64,000 nucleotides of DNA from Sporosarcina sp. PTS2304 (GTDB taxonomy: Bacteria > Bacillota > Bacilli > Bacillales_A > Planococcaceae), in assembly GCF_003351785.1 (NCBI RefSeq), contig NZ_CP031230.1:1856001-1920000 (forward strand), read 5' to 3'. Made by a program: the position numbers and the translations under genes. The notes beneath the pieces were generated by a model, which saw only the letters and a program-made list of their open reading frames with translations, did no database searches and was not told the origin of the DNA. Of this stretch, positions 37,967 to 48,947 are shown one piece after another (within the stretch, counting starts at the first letter, position 1; each line of letters starts with the position of its first letter).

Positions 37967-38560
37967 TTGAATTTAATTCCTACAGTTATTGAACAGACAA
38001 ACCGCGGTGAGCGGGCGTACGATATTTACTCTCGCCTGTTAAAAGACCGTATTATCATGCTCGGCAGTGGCATTGATGACAATGTTGCGAACTCTATCGT
38101 AGCACAACTTTTATTCTTGGAAGCAGAAGATCCAGATAAAGATATCTCCATTTATATTAACAGCCCAGGCGGAAGCATCACAGCTGGAATGGCGATCTAC
38201 GATACAATGCAATTCATCAAGCCAGATATCCAAACAATTTGTGTTGGTATGGCTGCATCTATGGGAGCTTTCCTACTAACAGCAGGTACAGAAGGTAAAC
38301 GTTATGCTTTGCCGAATGCTGAAGTGATGATACATCAGCCACTTGGTGGAGCTCAAGGGCAAGCTACTGAAATTGAGATTGCGGCGAAGCGTATTTTACA
38401 CTTACGTGAGAAACTAAACCAAATCTTAGCTGATCGCACAGGTCAACCAATCGAAGTCATCGCACGCGATACAGACCGCGACAACTTCATGACAGCTGAA
38501 CGCGCAAAAGAATATGGTTTAATCGACCACGTCATGTCACGTAACGACATAAAAAAATAA
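37967..38560 (+). CDS. clpP: ATP-dependent Clp protease proteolytic subunit
   Basis: The product has 197 residues. The catalytic triad is Ser98 (GMAASMGAF), His123 (MIHQPLGG) and Asp172 (RDTDRDNF). The start codon is TTG, eight bases after AAAGGAGG. ClpP forms a double heptameric chamber fed by ClpX or ClpC. Monocistronic, under CtsR, with its own terminator. Confidence 0.98.
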   Translation: MNLIPTVIEQTNRGERAYDIYSRLLKDRIIMLGSGIDDNVANSIVAQLLFLEAEDPDKDISIYINSPGGSITAGMAIYDTMQFIKPDIQTICVGMAASMGAFLLTAGTEGKRYALPNAEVMIHQPLGGAQGQATEIEIAAKRILHLREKLNQILADRTGQPIEVIARDTDRDNFMTAERAKEYGLIDHVMSRNDIKK

Positions 38561-38599
38561 AACTTATAAAAAGAGGCTATTTACGAAGTCTCTAAAATA

Positions 38600-38646
38600 A
38601 AACCAGGCAGAGAAAACTATCCGTTTTCCTCTGCCTGGTTTTATTA
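38600..38646 (+). terminator. Terminator after clpP
   Basis: AAACCAGGCAGAGAAAAC and GTTTTCCTCTGCCTGGTTT pair, then TTATT. It has nearly the same stem as the arsB and prsA terminators. Confidence 0.88.
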
Positions 38647-38756
38647 GTGAGCAATAGACACAATAATCGAACGGTTACCCCAAAAACAACTACATCAAAA
38701 AGAGGTCATCACAAAAAATCAGACACTACTGACCTTCTCGACAACCCCTTCCATCA

Positions 38757-39011
38757 TTATTCAGTTTCCACTAACTCCGATAAATTTTGAAGAGCCAAAT
38801 CCTCATCAATTCCATCAGTCATCAGCGTAATCTCTGTTCCCTTGGCAATCGCCAAACTCATAATACCCATAATACTCTTCGCGTTCACTTGTCGATTTTC
38901 TTTTTTCAAATAGATATCCGCCGTGTACTTATTCGCCTCTTGCACAAACAAAGCCGCCTGTCTTGCCTGTAACCCCGGTTTAATACCTACTTTTACTGTT
39001 TTTTCTACCAT
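38757..39011 (-). CDS. crh: Catabolite repression HPr-like protein Crh
   Basis: The product is an 84-residue HPr fold. The position of the phosphorylatable His15 of HPr is Gln15 (KPGLQARQAALFVQEAN), the defining Crh feature. Ser46 is kept in NAKSIMGIMSLA, so HprK (gene at 48948-49898) can phosphorylate it. P-Ser-Crh acts as a CcpA co-effector. It is the last gene of the yvcI-rapZ-glmR-whiA-crh run. Confidence 0.95.
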   Translation of the reverse strand: MVEKTVKVGIKPGLQARQAALFVQEANKYTADIYLKKENRQVNAKSIMGIMSLAIAKGTEITLMTDGIDEDLALQNLSELVETE

Positions 39012-39058
39012 ATTGTATGCTCCTTTTCTTCCTCTTCTTCAGAAGGATCTACTATTCA

Positions 39059-39991
39059 TTAATTTCCACGTAACCTCTCGGCAATCTCTTCAATCTTCCG
39101 TAAACGATGATTGACTCCCGACTTACTAACTGGAGAACCTGTCACCAGCTCGCCAAGCTCCTTCAACGTAACATCTTGATACTCAACACGTAATTGAGCA
39201 ATTTCCTGAAGGCGTTCTGGTAGTTGATCTAGACCGATCGTCCGTTCAATCAACTTAATATTTTCCACTTGTCTTTGCGCTGCCCCAATCGTTTTATTCA
39301 AATTGGCAGTTTCACAATTCACTAATCGATTGACGCTGTTACGCATATCTCGCATAATTCTAACATCTTCGAACTTCATAAGGGAAACATGAGCACCGAT
39401 AATTCCGAGAAAATCTGAAATTTTCTCTGCTTCTTTTAAATACGCGATAAATCCCTTTTTCCGTTCAATGGACTTCGCATTCAGTTGATAGCGATTCATC
39501 AACTCAACGAGCGACTGACTATGTTCTTGATAACTTGAGAACACTTCCAAATGATAAGAAGAGGTCTCGGGATTATTAACGGAACCACCTGCCAGGAAAG
39601 CTCCGCGTAAGTAAGCGCGTGCACAGCAATCGTCGCGAATCAGCTGTGGATCGATTGTATTGATCATCTGAAAATCATGCGTCATGATGGAAAGTTCCTC
39701 CAACAAGTTTTTCGCACCTTCTCGTATTCTGCAAATATAGACATTATTCTTCTTTAACCGCATTTTTTTCCGTACAAGCAACTCTACTTTATAAGGATAC
39801 AACTTTTTCAAATTAGAATAAAGTCTTCTCGCAATTGACGCATTTTCAGTTTGCACATCAAGACTCAATTGTTTATTCGAAAAAGACATAACACCGTTCA
39901 TACGAATAAACGCTGCAATTTCGGCTTTCGTACAACAGTCATCCGCTTCGATCTGCGTGAGTTCTTTTTTGGTTTTAGATGCAAAAGACAT
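39059..39991 (-). CDS. whiA: DNA-binding protein WhiA
   Basis: The product has 310 residues. An N-terminal LAGLIDADG-like half (degenerate, [16 protein letters not shown]) is followed by a C-terminal helix-turn-helix ([25 protein letters not shown]). In relatives it affects cell division and chromosome segregation. It follows glmR by about 40 bp. Confidence 0.97.
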   Translation of the reverse strand: MSFASKTKKELTQIEADDCCTKAEIAAFIRMNGVMSFSNKQLSLDVQTENASIARRLYSNLKKLYPYKVELLVRKKMRLKKNNVYICRIREGAKNLLEELSIMTHDFQMINTIDPQLIRDDCCARAYLRGAFLAGGSVNNPETSSYHLEVFSSYQEHSQSLVELMNRYQLNAKSIERKKGFIAYLKEAEKISDFLGIIGAHVSLMKFEDVRIMRDMRNSVNRLVNCETANLNKTIGAAQRQVENIKLIERTIGLDQLPERLQEIAQLRVEYQDVTLKELGELVTGSPVSKSGVNHRLRKIEEIAERLRGN

Positions 39992-40032
39992 GATATTCCC
40001 CCTCTTCGGCGATCTTCATATCTGTACGCCTT

Positions 40033-40995
40033 CTACGTTTTCTCTATATAATTCATTAATACATCCGCCACTTCCATTGTTTTATGAACAATGTTTCCAT
40101 TCATCATCGTGGCAATCTCTTGCACAAATACTTCTGGTACTAGCGTTCGCAACTGTTGTAGATCATTTTCCACTAACCACGGCTCCGTATTGCCATCGAT
40201 ACGGTACCTGCGTTTAAATGCGTCCACATCATTTACTAGAACAGCGTCGAGGAATGATTGGCCTGCATGGTCATACAGTGCTTGGACGTGCTCAGAAGCT
40301 GTATAGCGATATGTTTCGCCTCGCTGCGTCGTTAAATTTCCTATATAAATCTTTTTTGCAGAACTTTCAAGAACAGCTTGCCGTATATCTTTCACCAAAA
40401 TAGTCGGCAAAGTACTAGTATACAGACTTCCCGGACCAAAAACGATTAAATCAGCATTTTTTATCGTATTGGCAGTTTCCGGCAAAGGTTTCACATCTTG
40501 CGGCGTAATGAAGACGTTGCGAATTTTTCTGCCATAGAGCGGAATTTTGGATTCGCCTGTAATGATTGAACCATCTTCAAGTTCTGCATGCAAGGTAATC
40601 CGTTGATTGGCTGCAGGTAATACTTTTCCTTTAATATTGAGCACAGCGCCCATTTGTTCTACAGCGCGAGTAAAGTCTCCTGTAATTTCCGTCAATGCGG
40701 TGAGCATTAAATTTCCAAGAGAATGTCCTTTCAAATCATCAGTACCATCGAAACGATACTGGAACATTTTCTCAATTAACGGCTCCACATCTGAAAGCGC
40801 TGCCATAACCTGTCTGACATCGCCAGGTGGCGGGATATCATATTGGTCAAATAACCGACCCGAACTCCCACCATCATCCGCTACAGTGACGATTGCAGTC
40901 AAGCCAACAGGAAAACGCTTTAGGCCACGGAGGATATTGGAGAGCCCTGTACCGCCACCGAATACGACTATACGTTTCACATCCGTGGTTTGCAT
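40033..40995 (-). CDS. glmR: GlmR/YvcK, carbon-flux and cell-wall regulator
   Basis: The product has 320 residues from the ATG at 40995 (MQTTDVKRIVVFGGGTG), 11 bases after AAAGGG. Longer frames run into rapZ without ribosome sites. IVVFGGGTGLSNILRGLK and VADDGGSSGRLF mark the CofD-like nucleotide-sugar fold. It binds UDP-GlcNAc and stimulates GlmS in Bacillus. Encoded 7 bp after rapZ. Confidence 0.95.
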   Translation of the reverse strand: MQTTDVKRIVVFGGGTGLSNILRGLKRFPVGLTAIVTVADDGGSSGRLFDQYDIPPPGDVRQVMAALSDVEPLIEKMFQYRFDGTDDLKGHSLGNLMLTALTEITGDFTRAVEQMGAVLNIKGKVLPAANQRITLHAELEDGSIITGESKIPLYGRKIRNVFITPQDVKPLPETANTIKNADLIVFGPGSLYTSTLPTILVKDIRQAVLESSAKKIYIGNLTTQRGETYRYTASEHVQALYDHAGQSFLDAVLVNDVDAFKRRYRIDGNTEPWLVENDLQQLRTLVPEVFVQEIATMMNGNIVHKTMEVADVLMNYIEKT

Positions 40996-41002
40996 ATAAC
41001 GG

Positions 41003-41890
41003 TCAGCCCTTTCTTTTTTCGACATCCCGATGAGATACTTGTGTCGGATATTCCTCTTTGAAAACTTTCGTAAAGTATTCAGCAAGCGTCACCGAACGAT
41101 GTTGACCACCTGTACATCCAAAAGCGATGACTGCCTGGCCTTTACCTTCTTGTTTATACTGCGGAATTAAAAACTTAAATAAATCCGTTAGTTTTTCAAT
41201 CAATAACTTTGTATCGCTCCACTTCAGCACATACTCAGAGACTTCTGAATTCAAACCAGTCAGTGGCCGCAATTCTTCCAGGTAAAATGGATTCGGTAAA
41301 AATCTGACATCAAACACGACGTCTGCATCGATCGGCATGCCATGTTTAAAACCGAACGATACAAAGTTCAGTGTGAATGTCGGTTCGCCAGCTTCTGCAA
41401 AGACACTTGTAATCTTTTCCCGTAATTGCTTTGGTTTTAAGTGAGAGGTGTCAATGATCGAGCGGGATAAACCTTTCAACTCTGTCAGTAAAATACGCTC
41501 TTTGCGGATTCCTTCAAGCAATACGCCACCTTCAGATAATGGATGAGAACGACGTGTTTCTTTGTAGCGCTTGACGAGCGTTTCGTCATTTGAATCTAAA
41601 AACAGCAAACTCGTTTTCACGTCTTCCATCTTAAACAAACCTTCAAGTGCTGTAATCAACGAGTCAAATAAACTACCGCCACGTGTATCCATTACAGCTG
41701 CGATCCGTCTCATTTGATTGTCTGACTTCATCATTAAATCCAAAAACGTTACAAATAATTCCGGTGGTAAGTTATCGATACAATAAAAGCCCATATCTTC
41801 AAAGCACTGCATAGCGACAGTTTTACCAGCACCTGACATTCCCGTAATAATCACAACTTCATATTCATTCGAATCTTGTGGTTGCTGCAT
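41003..41890 (-). CDS. rapZ: RNase adapter/nucleotide-binding protein RapZ (YvcJ)
   Basis: The product has 295 residues from the ATG at 41890, behind GGAAGGTGA located in the end of yvcI. Walker A GMSGAGKT is at 17-24. [11 protein letters not shown] and CTGGQHRSV in the C-terminal domain are typical. It hydrolyses GTP/ATP; in enterics it guides RNase E to GlmZ, while in Bacillus its target is unclear and it affects competence. Confidence 0.96.
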   Translation of the reverse strand: MQQPQDSNEYEVVIITGMSGAGKTVAMQCFEDMGFYCIDNLPPELFVTFLDLMMKSDNQMRRIAAVMDTRGGSLFDSLITALEGLFKMEDVKTSLLFLDSNDETLVKRYKETRRSHPLSEGGVLLEGIRKERILLTELKGLSRSIIDTSHLKPKQLREKITSVFAEAGEPTFTLNFVSFGFKHGMPIDADVVFDVRFLPNPFYLEELRPLTGLNSEVSEYVLKWSDTKLLIEKLTDLFKFLIPQYKQEGKGQAVIAFGCTGGQHRSVTLAEYFTKVFKEEYPTQVSHRDVEKRKG

Positions 41891-41894
41891 TAAT

Positions 41895-42371
41895 TTATTC
41901 ACCTTCCGTTGATTGTTGTAGAGATTCACGCAATAAGCGGAATTGTTCTGTGTAATAAAATGTGCCGTACTGTGTGCCTCGTTCATTAACAGCGAATAGT
42001 AAATTCGAACGGTCACCTTCTGCCATTGGTAATGTATGCAAACTTTCCAACGGATGCCATTCTAGTTCACCTTCCACTGTTGTTTTCAAAACGTCGCCTG
42101 AATAATCATGAGCGACAAACGTAAAGAGCAGCCATTCATTGACTAATTGTTGCCCTTCATCGTCCATAATCATCATTGTATAAATTCCTTTTAAATGCGG
42201 TTGGATCGGCTGAGCTCCTGTTTCTTCTACAAACTCACGAACAGCCGCTTCGTATATTGATTCACCTTCATCAATCTTGCCGCCGGGCGCCACATACCAT
42301 CCGCGTCTCGGCTTCTTCAGCAAGAGTACTTGGCCGTCTTTCACGACGAGTAAATTAGCAATTTTCTGCAT
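41895..42371 (-). CDS. yvcI: Nudix hydrolase (YvcI-like)
   Basis: The product has 158 residues. The Nudix box is [23 protein letters not shown] (residues 30-52, shown here by its key Glu/Arg positions). N-terminal [22 protein letters not shown] is characteristic of the 8-oxo-dGTP/nucleotide type. The substrate is unknown. First gene of the run to crh, coupled to rapZ through a shared ribosome site. Confidence 0.9.
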   Translation of the reverse strand: MQKIANLLVVKDGQVLLLKKPRRGWYVAPGGKIDEGESIYEAAVREFVEETGAQPIQPHLKGIYTMMIMDDEGQQLVNEWLLFTFVAHDYSGDVLKTTVEGELEWHPLESLHTLPMAEGDRSNLLFAVNERGTQYGTFYYTEQFRLLRESLQQSTEGE

Positions 42372-42594
42372 AGGCTGTCCCCACTTTTCACGTATGTACT
42401 ACTAGTATACATTGCTTTGTTAAAAAACGATAAAAAAATATGGCTAGTTACGGCAGTTTATACCGCAAAAAGCCACATTGTTGCTATATTGTTACACTTA
42501 TGAACTAAAAACGCGGCAACTGCGTAGTTTTCTCTTGGAACCAGTCTGTTGATTGTCTACAGGAAAGAATGGTCTTTTGTGATGCAGAAAAGGA

Positions 42595-42790
42595 GTGTAC
42601 GTGCTAGGATTCTCCCGAGAGAAACCGGACGCTTTCCTGAGGGCACGCGGCGGACTCGCCAAAAGTGCGTGGCGATTACGCCTGTCGTGCTGATCCTCTA
42701 GGAGTCGCCGGTTCTTCCGGGAGAATCCTTGACTTAGTGTTCGTAAGTCAGTCCGTGTTCGTCCAGAAAGAGGAGTAGGGTAAGTGACTT
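42595..42790. repeat. Half copy of the composite repeat (left module only)
   Basis: Only the left palindromic module and about 60 bp of the middle are present, immediately before full copy 2. The two left modules are almost identical, which suggests a recent tandem duplication or recombination. No gene was seen in 42372-43332. Confidence 0.85.
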
Positions 42791-42813
42791 CTCCTTTGGT
42801 GGTGCAGAAAAAT

Positions 42814-43325
42814 AGTATACGTGCTAGGATTCTCCCGAGAGAAACCGGACGCTTTCCTGAGGGCACGCGGCGGACTCGCCAAAAGTGCGTGGCGATTACG
42901 CCTGTCGTGCTGATCCTCCAAGAGTCGCCGGTTCTTCCGGGAGAATCCTTGACTTAGTGTTCGTAAGTCAGTCTGTGTTCGTCCAGAAATAGAGTATGGT
43001 AAGTTCCGCTTTCTGAACAGTGTGGGTGAAGCTTTAGATTGCCTGACTGAATATATATAGAGTCATTGCTTTTCCACTCAGTTCATCGAAACAGTCATAG
43101 TAGCTAAAACACTTCACCGCTATCTAACTTAAAAAACGGTCAGATTGTATCAGACAATTCTACTTGGTTTTCACCACATACAAAGAGCTATCAACCTGTC
43201 TTGCACACACTAAGTACGGCTTGGAGCTTACAGACGATCGACTCCGAGAGGTTTAGGACGACAGGCGTAAGCCGCATAACACGTTAGGTCAGCTTCACAC
43301 CATCCGATCACCAAAGTCAAACTCG
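42814..43325. repeat. Composite noncoding repeat, copy 2
   Basis: It has the same order as copy 1 (left palindrome, conserved middle, right module), but the right module has lost the CCTCCGGAAAGCG part and is about 60 bp shorter. It ends against the stop of trxB. Confidence 0.85.
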
Positions 43326-43332
43326 TTTTTCG

Positions 43333-44298
<966 letters not shown>

Positions 44299-44389
44299 TC
44301 AGTTTTCAATTACTCATTGTTTGATTGCTATAATGAAATCGTAGTAGAATTCCTAAACAAATTCAACTTAAATGCAACATGTTTTCCAT

Positions 44390-45913
44390 TCAATCCGTTG
44401 GTTGTGGTAAAAATTCCATTAACTCATTCACATATTTCGTGACTGTAGATACGGAGATGCTATAGTTTTCCGCTATGGCTTTCTTCGTCACCTGCTCATC
44501 GCGGGATGTTTTGAACATGTATTCAACAGCTGCCGCAAGAGCACCCGGGTTAGTAAACGGATAATCTTGACTCAATGCATTTTCACATAAAGCGAACCAC
44601 ATTTGAAACAACTGTTCCCCGCGTTGATTCAACGGTTTATATTCATCATACAAATAGTCACAAATCATCAGTGCTCGCGCCAACGCTTTCTCCAACGTAT
44701 TTTCCGCAATGAATGAATACTCCAGGCTGTGCGCCAAAAATAATTGCTCCGCTGCACTTAACTCATCCATATGAATATAGCCGGGATGGGAAAGAATCTC
44801 TTGCATATGAGAGGACTTGCCTAGTAAATACAGACCCATCATCCGCTCACTGCGGTAGGAACTGGAAATTTTCTGGATTAAAAATGCGACATCTTCTTCA
44901 AACGACTCAGGATCTACGTCGTCTTCCAATGAATTCCAAGGTTCAAAACCTTCTTTTGAAGGGTCCAAAATCAGCAATTTTTCATATGCTTGTTCTGCAA
45001 CTTTTTGATGCCCGGTAAAAAAAGCAGCATTTGCAAGCCAAAAATAATACCCTACATCCCCTTGGAATCCACGTTTCTGTAAACTCCTCAGCCAATGATA
45101 GGCTTCTTCATAACGGCCGGTTAACGCAAATGTCGCACCTAATTTATATCGGTGCTCCAATTGATAAGGTTTGATCTTTGAAAGAAGTTCCATCATATGT
45201 CGAAGATTTTCTTCTTCGCGGCCATAGTAAAAGAAAACCGCCAAATTACATAGCGCGTGAATATTTCCCTTTTCTTCACGCAACACATCATAAAGAATTT
45301 CTTCCGCTTGTTTTTCTTTGCCGATATAGAAATAAGCGAGTGCTAAATTATTATGGATGGCCCATGTTTTCGGGTAATCCGCCAATAAGCCTTCCAATAC
45401 TTCAATCGCTTCTTCAAAATTTCCTTCTTCCATCATTCGGCGCGCTTTCTCCTGCATAATTAACACTTCACCATCGACATCTTCGCTTTCTTCAAGAAAC
45501 ATTTCCTCTTGATCAGCGAACTCGGCGATTTCATGTGCTTCTTCCATGAAAAAGCCTTCCGGAGCCATGCCGATATACTTCATCGCGTATTGCTTTGCTT
45601 CACGCAATAAACCCAGATGTGCATGGACTTCTGCTAAATAAAAAGTAGTCTCTTCATTATTCGGCTCTAACGTATCGGCTTTTTTCAGCAGCTCATAGGC
45701 ATCTTCAAAACGACCGACTTCCATGATGAAGACACCGTACTCCATATGAGTCAATGCATCATCAGTGTTTAACTCCAATGCACGCTTATAATATTTCTCC
45801 GCATCCGAAAACTGCTCACGCTGCATAGCCTGCATAGCACGTTTGCGGTAAAAGTCTCCGTCAGGCAGAAACGATATAATATTCTTTTTATTGTACCTTT
45901 GATTTTTTTCCAA
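44390..45913 (-). CDS. yvcD: TPR-repeat protein (YvcD-like)
   Basis: The product has 507 residues with a TTG start behind GGAGGAG. TPR motifs fill residues 20-130 (AEKYYKRALELNTDDALTHM) and 160-310. The C-terminus (KKAIAENYSISVSTVTKYVNEL) looks like a helix-turn-helix. It matches the position of Bacillus yvcD between trxB and yvoF. Function unknown; protein-protein contacts are likely. Confidence 0.85.
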   Translation of the reverse strand: MEKNQRYNKKNIISFLPDGDFYRKRAMQAMQREQFSDAEKYYKRALELNTDDALTHMEYGVFIMEVGRFEDAYELLKKADTLEPNNEETTFYLAEVHAHLGLLREAKQYAMKYIGMAPEGFFMEEAHEIAEFADQEEMFLEESEDVDGEVLIMQEKARRMMEEGNFEEAIEVLEGLLADYPKTWAIHNNLALAYFYIGKEKQAEEILYDVLREEKGNIHALCNLAVFFYYGREEENLRHMMELLSKIKPYQLEHRYKLGATFALTGRYEEAYHWLRSLQKRGFQGDVGYYFWLANAAFFTGHQKVAEQAYEKLLILDPSKEGFEPWNSLEDDVDPESFEEDVAFLIQKISSSYRSERMMGLYLLGKSSHMQEILSHPGYIHMDELSAAEQLFLAHSLEYSFIAENTLEKALARALMICDYLYDEYKPLNQRGEQLFQMWFALCENALSQDYPFTNPGALAAAVEYMFKTSRDEQVTKKAIAENYSISVSTVTKYVNELMEFLPQPTD

Positions 45914-45924
45914 TCGAACTCCTC

Positions 45925-45960
45925 CGAAAAAGTGAGAGGGACGTTCTAGACGTCCCTCTC
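45925..45960 (-). terminator. Perfect hairpin before the TPR gene
   Basis: GAGAGGGACGT and ACGTCCCTCTC pair perfectly, followed by ACTTTTTC on the minus strand. It lies between a TATAAT with extended TG and the TTG start codon of the TPR gene, so it may be the terminator of the hprK operon or a leader attenuator. Confidence 0.6.
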
Positions 45961-46003
45961 TGCAATCTTCCTTCCATTATAGCACAACTATCTTGTACGT
46001 CGG

Positions 46004-46525
46004 TCATTTGCTGTCCTTTGTTGCACGCAACTTCATTTCCTCAGCGGTATAGATGATACGCACAGGATTACCACCCGCAAAACAGCCGGCCGGAATGTCG
46101 CGATTGACTAGCGAAGCCGCTGAAACAATCGCACCATCTCCAATCGTAATGCCCGGCAAAATCGTCGTATTCGCCCCGATCAACACATGACTGCCGATTT
46201 CTACATCCCCGATTCGGTATTCATCGATCAAATATTCATGAGCTAAAATAGTTGAATTAAAACCAATAATGGAATTTTCCCCAACAGAGATGCGCTCAGG
46301 AAACATGACGTCCGGAACGACCATCAACGCAAAAGCTGTATTTTTTCCAACTTTCATTCGTAAAAACAATCGATACAACACATTTTTCCAAGAGACAAAT
46401 GGAGTGTATCGCGCAATTTGAATGACAAGGAAATTTTTCGCTACTTTGAAAATCGATACTGTACGGTAAATATGCCAAAGAGAATTCGCATCGCCTTTAG
46501 AAGGATACCGCTCTGTCCGTCTCAT
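46004..46525 (-). CDS. yvoF: Hexapeptide-repeat acyltransferase (YvoF-like)
   Basis: The product has 173 residues. Left-handed beta-helix hexapeptides include ISVGENSIIGFNS and VEIGSHVLIGANTTILPGI, with the final FAGGNPVRII typical of O-acetyltransferases. The start overlaps ppaX by 4 bp. The acceptor is unknown; a cell-wall or polysaccharide substrate is inferred from its neighbours. Confidence 0.88.
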   Translation of the reverse strand: MRRTERYPSKGDANSLWHIYRTVSIFKVAKNFLVIQIARYTPFVSWKNVLYRLFLRMKVGKNTAFALMVVPDVMFPERISVGENSIIGFNSTILAHEYLIDEYRIGDVEIGSHVLIGANTTILPGITIGDGAIVSAASLVNRDIPAGCFAGGNPVRIIYTAEEMKLRATKDSK

Positions 46526-47178
46526 AGCTCTCTTCCTTCTACGATTGGCAAGAGATCAGACATATGATGCAACATAAAGTCCGGCTTAAATGTTTGCAAG
46601 TAGTCTTCTCCTTTTAACGCCCAGGCAACCGCTGCTGTACGAACCCCGGCATTTTGGCCACCTAAAATATCGTGGAAGTTATCCCCGATCATTAGAGCTT
46701 CCTGCGGCGTGCTTCCTAAGCGCTCTAAAGCGAGCAGTAAAGGTTCAGGATCAGGTTTTGGGTTCGTAATATCATCCAGTCCGATAACAGTCTCAAAATA
46801 GCTTGTAATGCCTAACAGCGTTAACCCTCTTTCAACCATATCACGCTTCTTCGTCGAAACGACCGCCATCTTGATCCCGCGTGTTTGTAACTCATGCAGT
46901 GTATCAGTCACTCCTTCGAATTCCGTCACCACCGCATCATGATTGGCTGTATTCCACTCACGGTATTGCTGAATTAACTGCTCTGTCTTGTCCGGTGCAA
47001 TCGATGAGAATGTGTCGCGCAATGTCGGTCCTATAAACGGTAAAATATCTGGTCGTTTGAACTGTCCCGGAAAATGTTCATCGAGTACATGACGAAACGA
47101 TGAGATGATTAATTCATTCGTATCCGCTAACGTTCCATCAAAATCAAATAATAACGTAGTAATCGGTTGATTAGTCAA
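46522..47178 (-). CDS. ppaX: Pyrophosphatase PpaX (HAD family)
   Basis: The product has 218 residues with a TTG start overlapping yvoD by 8 bp. The catalytic motif DFDGTLADT has Asp12 and Asp14. VVSTKK and MIGDNFHDI are HAD motifs II and IV. In Bacillus PpaX hydrolyses the pyrophosphate released when HprK/P dephosphorylates P-Ser-HPr, which fits its place in the hprK operon. Confidence 0.93.
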   Translation of the reverse strand: MTNQPITTLLFDFDGTLADTNELIISSFRHVLDEHFPGQFKRPDILPFIGPTLRDTFSSIAPDKTEQLIQQYREWNTANHDAVVTEFEGVTDTLHELQTRGIKMAVVSTKKRDMVERGLTLLGITSYFETVIGLDDITNPKPDPEPLLLALERLGSTPQEALMIGDNFHDILGGQNAGVRTAAVAWALKGEDYLQTFKPDFMLHHMSDLLPIVEGREL

Positions 47179-48130
47179 AAACAGTGTCCTCCTTCGTAGT
47201 AGGTCGTTTCCAAAGCATGCTGACCGTCACAGTCAATGTAATGGCTGTGACTAACCGGATGATCAACAATGGCCAAATCGGAATGCCCAGTGGTAAAAAT
47301 AATAATGTATCTTCTATGACTGCGTGACACGCCATTAGGAAAATAAAAGCCAATGTAATATCCCGTTTCGATACACCATCTTCTTGAACGGCTTGAATCA
47401 TCACACCCGCGCCATAAGCGAGACCGATCAATAATCCCGCGACGAGCGTCATGGAAGCATTTGGTTTCACACCGATTAATTTAGTAAACGGCGAAATACT
47501 TGTTGAGAAACGAGCTAAATAATTTCGATCTTTAATGAATTGCACGAACAACATTAACGGAATGACGATTAACGCTAATTGCAGCACGCCATAAGTTGCT
47601 TTTTCCGCTCCCAAGAGGAAAATTTGCCAAAATCCTTCCGGAACGACTTGTGCTTGTGGAGTCATCCCGTATTGCGCAATTTCAGAACCGCCCGTCCATA
47701 GCAAGTTAATAAGTATACCGGCCAATGCAGCCAATCCAAGTCTAACTACTATGACGAGCCATAATTTTACTCCGACTTTTAAAGCAACGGCTGTTTCGAT
47801 GAATAAGTTATGCGCAAAACTGATCATCACCGCAATGATGAACACTTCTTTCACTGTCAGCTCCAATGAAATAATTCCCGCAATTCCCGCATACAAATTC
47901 AACGCATTTCCGAGGACGACCGGTACAGCCGCCTCTCCGCGCAAGCCAAATATGTGCATGAGCGGCGCGACCATTTCTACTAGCCACGGAAGAATTGGAG
48001 TAAATTGCAGCATCGTAACGAGAAGCGTAATCGGGAATATGATCTTACCAAGTGCCCACGTAGTTTTCAATCCTACTTGTAAACCACTTCGCATCGTATT
48101 CATGAAAGGGATATTAGGTTGTTTTGTCAT
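47171..48130 (-). CDS. yvoD: Nucleoside-recognition-domain membrane protein (YvoD-like)
   Basis: The product has 319 residues and about eight hydrophobic segments with the gate-like motif pattern GLLIGLAYGAGVMIQ. The start overlaps lgt by 17 bp. It is conserved in the hprK-lgt-yvoD-ppaX order of Bacilli. The transported substrate is unknown. Confidence 0.85.
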   Translation of the reverse strand: MTKQPNIPFMNTMRSGLQVGLKTTWALGKIIFPITLLVTMLQFTPILPWLVEMVAPLMHIFGLRGEAAVPVVLGNALNLYAGIAGIISLELTVKEVFIIAVMISFAHNLFIETAVALKVGVKLWLVIVVRLGLAALAGILINLLWTGGSEIAQYGMTPQAQVVPEGFWQIFLLGAEKATYGVLQLALIVIPLMLFVQFIKDRNYLARFSTSISPFTKLIGVKPNASMTLVAGLLIGLAYGAGVMIQAVQEDGVSKRDITLAFIFLMACHAVIEDTLLFLPLGIPIWPLLIIRLVTAITLTVTVSMLWKRPTTKEDTVFD

Positions 48131-48947
48131 TGTAATTTTCTTTCACTTTCATAATATATCTGCGATAAATCAAAATCACAATTCCAATGACTACCCCCGT
48201 TACAGACACTAACTGCGCCGCACGTAAACTGCCGATTACATACAAACTATCCGTACGCATGCCTTCTATGAAAAAGCGACCGATCGAATACCAAATGACG
48301 TAAAATAAAAAGATTTCCCCGCGCTTCATCTTGACTGCGCGTCGAATGACCAAAATCAAAATTAATCCCACTACATTCCACAACGACTCATACAGAAACG
48401 TCGGATGATAGGTAATACCGTCAATCGTCATTTGATTCATGATCCAATCGGGAATAATCGTCTGTTCTTTAAAGGCTTCCGAAACAGGTCCGCCGTGCGC
48501 TTCCTGGTTCATAAAATTACCCCAACGACCGATAATCTGACCGATCAATAAACCGGGTGCTGTAATATCTGCCACCTTCCAAAACGATACACCGCGCTTC
48601 TTACAAAAAATGACCGCTGTAATGACAGCACCGATGAGCGCACCGTGTATCGCGATACCGCCATTCCAAATTTGTATGATCTGTCCAGGATGATCTTTAT
48701 AGAAATCCCACGTGAAGATGACATAATAAATCCGTGCACTAATGATGGAAATCGGAATCGCCCAAATGAGCATATCTGTCAAAAAGTCCGGGTGCATGCC
48801 TCTCTTTAGCATTTCACGTTGGACTACTAAAAACCCTAAAATAATTCCTAATGCGATTAGAATACCGTACCACCGAACTTCGATGGCTGTATCCGCACTT
48901 CCAATTCTAATTGCGACAGGGTTAATCGCCAGTAACAATAAGTTCAC
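48114..48947 (-). CDS. lgt: Prolipoprotein diacylglyceryl transferase
   Basis: The product has 277 residues with a GTG start directly after the hprK stop. It has seven membrane helices. The signature GRWGNFMNQEAHGG contains the essential Arg and Asn residues. Lgt lipidates the lipobox Cys of proteins such as MntA and PrsA in this window. Confidence 0.97.
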   Translation of the reverse strand: MNLLLLAINPVAIRIGSADTAIEVRWYGILIALGIILGFLVVQREMLKRGMHPDFLTDMLIWAIPISIISARIYYVIFTWDFYKDHPGQIIQIWNGGIAIHGALIGAVITAVIFCKKRGVSFWKVADITAPGLLIGQIIGRWGNFMNQEAHGGPVSEAFKEQTIIPDWIMNQMTIDGITYHPTFLYESLWNVVGLILILVIRRAVKMKRGEIFLFYVIWYSIGRFFIEGMRTDSLYVIGSLRAAQLVSVTGVVIGIVILIYRRYIMKVKENYNDKTT